In this document: positions 31,011 through 32,737 of the stretch, one piece after another | Layout: each line of letters opens with the position of its first letter | How positions within the stretch are numbered: position 1 is the stretch's first letter | Origin: Gammaproteobacteria bacterium | Lineage (GTDB): Bacteria > Pseudomonadota > Gammaproteobacteria > Pseudomonadales > Azotimanducaceae | Direction: 5' to 3' | Assembly: GCA_002715785.1 (NCBI GenBank) | Contig: PBAA01000018.1 | Coordinates: 4,128 to 36,864, forward strand | DNA length: 32,737 bases | Program-made: the position numbers and the translations under genes | The notes under the pieces: model-generated | Databases searched by the model: none | What the model saw: the letters and a program-made list of their open reading frames with translations, nothing else | Told to the model about the DNA's origin: nothing

Positions 31011-31599
31011 CGTGAACGCGCTGCTCGTTTGAGGATCGAAGTTGTAAATAGTTTTGTTCAAGGTCGTATTCAAAGCTCGCGGCGCGAGCATTGACTGAAG
31101 ATGTTTCAATAATAACAGGCCCATTCGATTCGACGCGCTTTAGTTGTGGAAACATCCACAATGATCCGGCCCGAACCTTTATCAAATCTTGATTGTTACT
31201 GTCTCTTGAAAGCTGTACTTGATCTGTGAAGTGAATCGATTGTTCCGGACCGCTACCGCTGTTGGGAGCCATATTCTCGGTGCCTAAATTACTTTCGATC
31301 ACTGCAAGCTGTGAGTGAATATGGTAGGAGGATTCACCTGGTTGACGGAAGGTCAAGGAAGGTTGGAGCAGCGTCGATTGCCCGGTCGCAGCATGCTGGC
31401 TGATGGCGTCTGACGATAGTGTGTATTGGTTTAGACCAAGCGAATCAAACTGACTCATTCTTGCGTTTTCAAGATAAAGATTAGGCCGATCCGACAATTC
31501 CGGTGGTAAAGCAATTTGCGATATATCTTCCGTCTCCAACGCCGGGAGCTCGAAGAACACGGCGACTATCAGGCCGGAGATCAGGCCCCAGCGCATCAT
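30982..31599 (-). CDS. lptC: LPS export system protein LptC
   Basis: Single N-terminal TM (MMRWGLISGLIVAVFFE), PNLYLENARMSQFDSLGLNQYTLSSDAISQH. Position between kdsC and lptA; ATG overlaps the kdsC stop. Confidence 0.85.
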   Translation of the reverse strand: MMRWGLISGLIVAVFFELPALETEDISQIALPPELSDRPNLYLENARMSQFDSLGLNQYTLSSDAISQHAATGQSTLLQPSLTFRQPGESSYHIHSQLAVIESNLGTENMAPNSGSGPEQSIHFTDQVQLSRDSNNQDLIKVRAGSLWMFPQLKRVESNGPVIIETSSVNARAASFEYDLEQNYLQLRSSNEQRVHVVILPKTRI

Positions 31600-32102
31600 T
31601 CCTGTTGCTCGAGACGTGACGCTAGCAAGAGTTCGCACACCTCTCGGACAGCGCCCTCCCCCCCTTTTGCTTTCGTGATGAAATCAGCGCTTTTTCGCAC
31701 TTCTAAGCGCGCGTCAGCTACGGCAATTCCCAGGCCTACGTGTTGAAAGAGAGCCAAGTCCGGTAGGTCATCTCCTACATGCACCATGTGTTGCGGGTCA
31801 ATGCCGCTCTCTTTAGATAGTTCCTCGAGGACTTTGTTTTTCTGAGCGACGTTTTGGTAAAGGAAACGGATACCTAATTCGTGAGCTCTTTTTTCAACAA
31901 TATCGGACGTGCGTCCAGAAACGATAGCAATTGAAATGCCTTGTTGTTGGAGGGTCTTGATTCCATAGCCGTCATGAGCATTGAAAGCTTTCATTTCAAT
32001 CCCCCCGGATCCGTAGAAAAGTCGCCCGTCGGTCAAGACTCCGTCCACGTCGAGAATGAGCATTTCAGTGCTAGCTAGCTTTGAACGAAGATCTTTGTTC
32101 AC
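31596..32102 (-). CDS. kdsC: 3-deoxy-D-manno-octulosonate 8-phosphate phosphatase (HAD)
   Basis: 168 aa. HAD motif LILDVDGVLTDGRLFYG, AIVSGRTSDIVEKRAHELGI, MVHVGDDLPDLALFQHVGLGIAVADA. Confidence 0.95.
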   Translation of the reverse strand: MNKDLRSKLASTEMLILDVDGVLTDGRLFYGSGGIEMKAFNAHDGYGIKTLQQQGISIAIVSGRTSDIVEKRAHELGIRFLYQNVAQKNKVLEELSKESGIDPQHMVHVGDDLPDLALFQHVGLGIAVADARLEVRKSADFITKAKGGEGAVREVCELLLASRLEQQE

Positions 32103-32737
32103 CCAGATGCCTGCATGTAGAGGATCAAGTTATAGCCTAACCAGATAGTGAGCATTAAAGCTCCCTCGAGTCGCGAAATGGATTCGCGACAAAGAGCAAA
32201 AACGATGAGGGCAAGGGTCAATGCGATCATCACGCCGTAATCTCGCCATAAAACAACGGAGTCAATTCCGATCGGGTGCATTAGTGCGGGTATGGAGAGA
32301 ACAGCTAGAACGTTGAGAATATTTGACCCGATAATATTGCCGATGGCTATGTCAGAGTGTCCTTTAACAGCGGCACTAACGCTTGCGGCGAGTTCCGGCA
32401 AGCTGGTTCCGATAGCAACGATCGTTAGACCGATAATGAGCTCGTCAATACCTAGTAGTTGGGCTATTTTTACAGCCTCTTGTGTCACAACTTCCGCTGA
32501 TAAAAGTAAGAGTAACAAGCCGAAAATGAGCCAAAGCACCCCTTTATGCATGGGCATAGCAGGTATTTGATCCAGGTCATTGTTCACAACGCCGTGCGAT
32601 TGTGGCTGCAAACGTTGTTTGGCGAACATCAGATAGAGAATTAGGCTAAGTCCTGCCAACAACAGGAGCCCGTCCAATGATCCCAGGAACAGATTAGCGA
32701 GACAAAATAGTCCGAGCAAAGTCGCCCCGATAAGCCA
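32099..32737 (-). CDS. yrbG: Calcium/sodium:proton antiporter family protein (YrbG-like), N-terminus truncated by window edge
   Basis: The open frame continues to the window end (WLIGATLLGLF...). Second alpha-repeat GLTIVAIGTSLPELAASVSAAVKGHSDIAIGNIIGSNILNVL. Confidence 0.92.
   Translation of the reverse strand, partial: WLIGATLLGLFCLANLFLGSLDGLLLLAGLSLILYLMFAKQRLQPQSHGVVNNDLDQIPAMPMHKGVLWLIFGLLLLLLSAEVVTQEAVKIAQLLGIDELIIGLTIVAIGTSLPELAASVSAAVKGHSDIAIGNIIGSNILNVLAVLSIPALMHPIGIDSVVLWRDYGVMIALTLALIVFALCRESISRLEGALMLTIWLGYNLILYMQASG

Overview
The window looks like chromosomal DNA of a gammaproteobacterium. Family calls were made by eye from protein motifs, with no database search. (1) Bases 1-2940 hold the end of a peptide-type ABC transporter (two ATPases, DppD/DppF-like) followed by a phytanoyl-CoA dioxygenase-family (PhyH) gene. 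(2) Bases 3081-9071, minus strand, hold a compact four-gene operon: di-iron membrane hydroxylase (sterol desaturase superfamily), GH3-type acyl-acid-amido synthetase, enolase-superfamily (MR/MLE or dipeptide-epimerase-like) enzyme, and a membrane-anchored CocE/NonD-type serine hydrolase. A second PhyH gene lies immediately upstream. This is the best candidate for an undescribed pathway. (3) Bases 10205-14516 hold a DUF1499 protein, a YfcE-like phosphoesterase, a thiolase with a DUF35 (Zn-ribbon/OB-fold) partner, and a divergent FAD/NAD(P)-dependent oxidoreductase, with a palindrome in the divergent promoter region. (4) Bases 14553-32737 are conserved housekeeping blocks: gatCAB, mreBCD-maf-rng-yhdP, and yrbG-kdsC-lptCAB-rpoN-ptsN-rapZ-ptsO. 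Oddities here include a probable non-AUG mreC start and the local absence of kdsD and hpf. I found no tRNA, rRNA, CRISPR array, phage or transposon.
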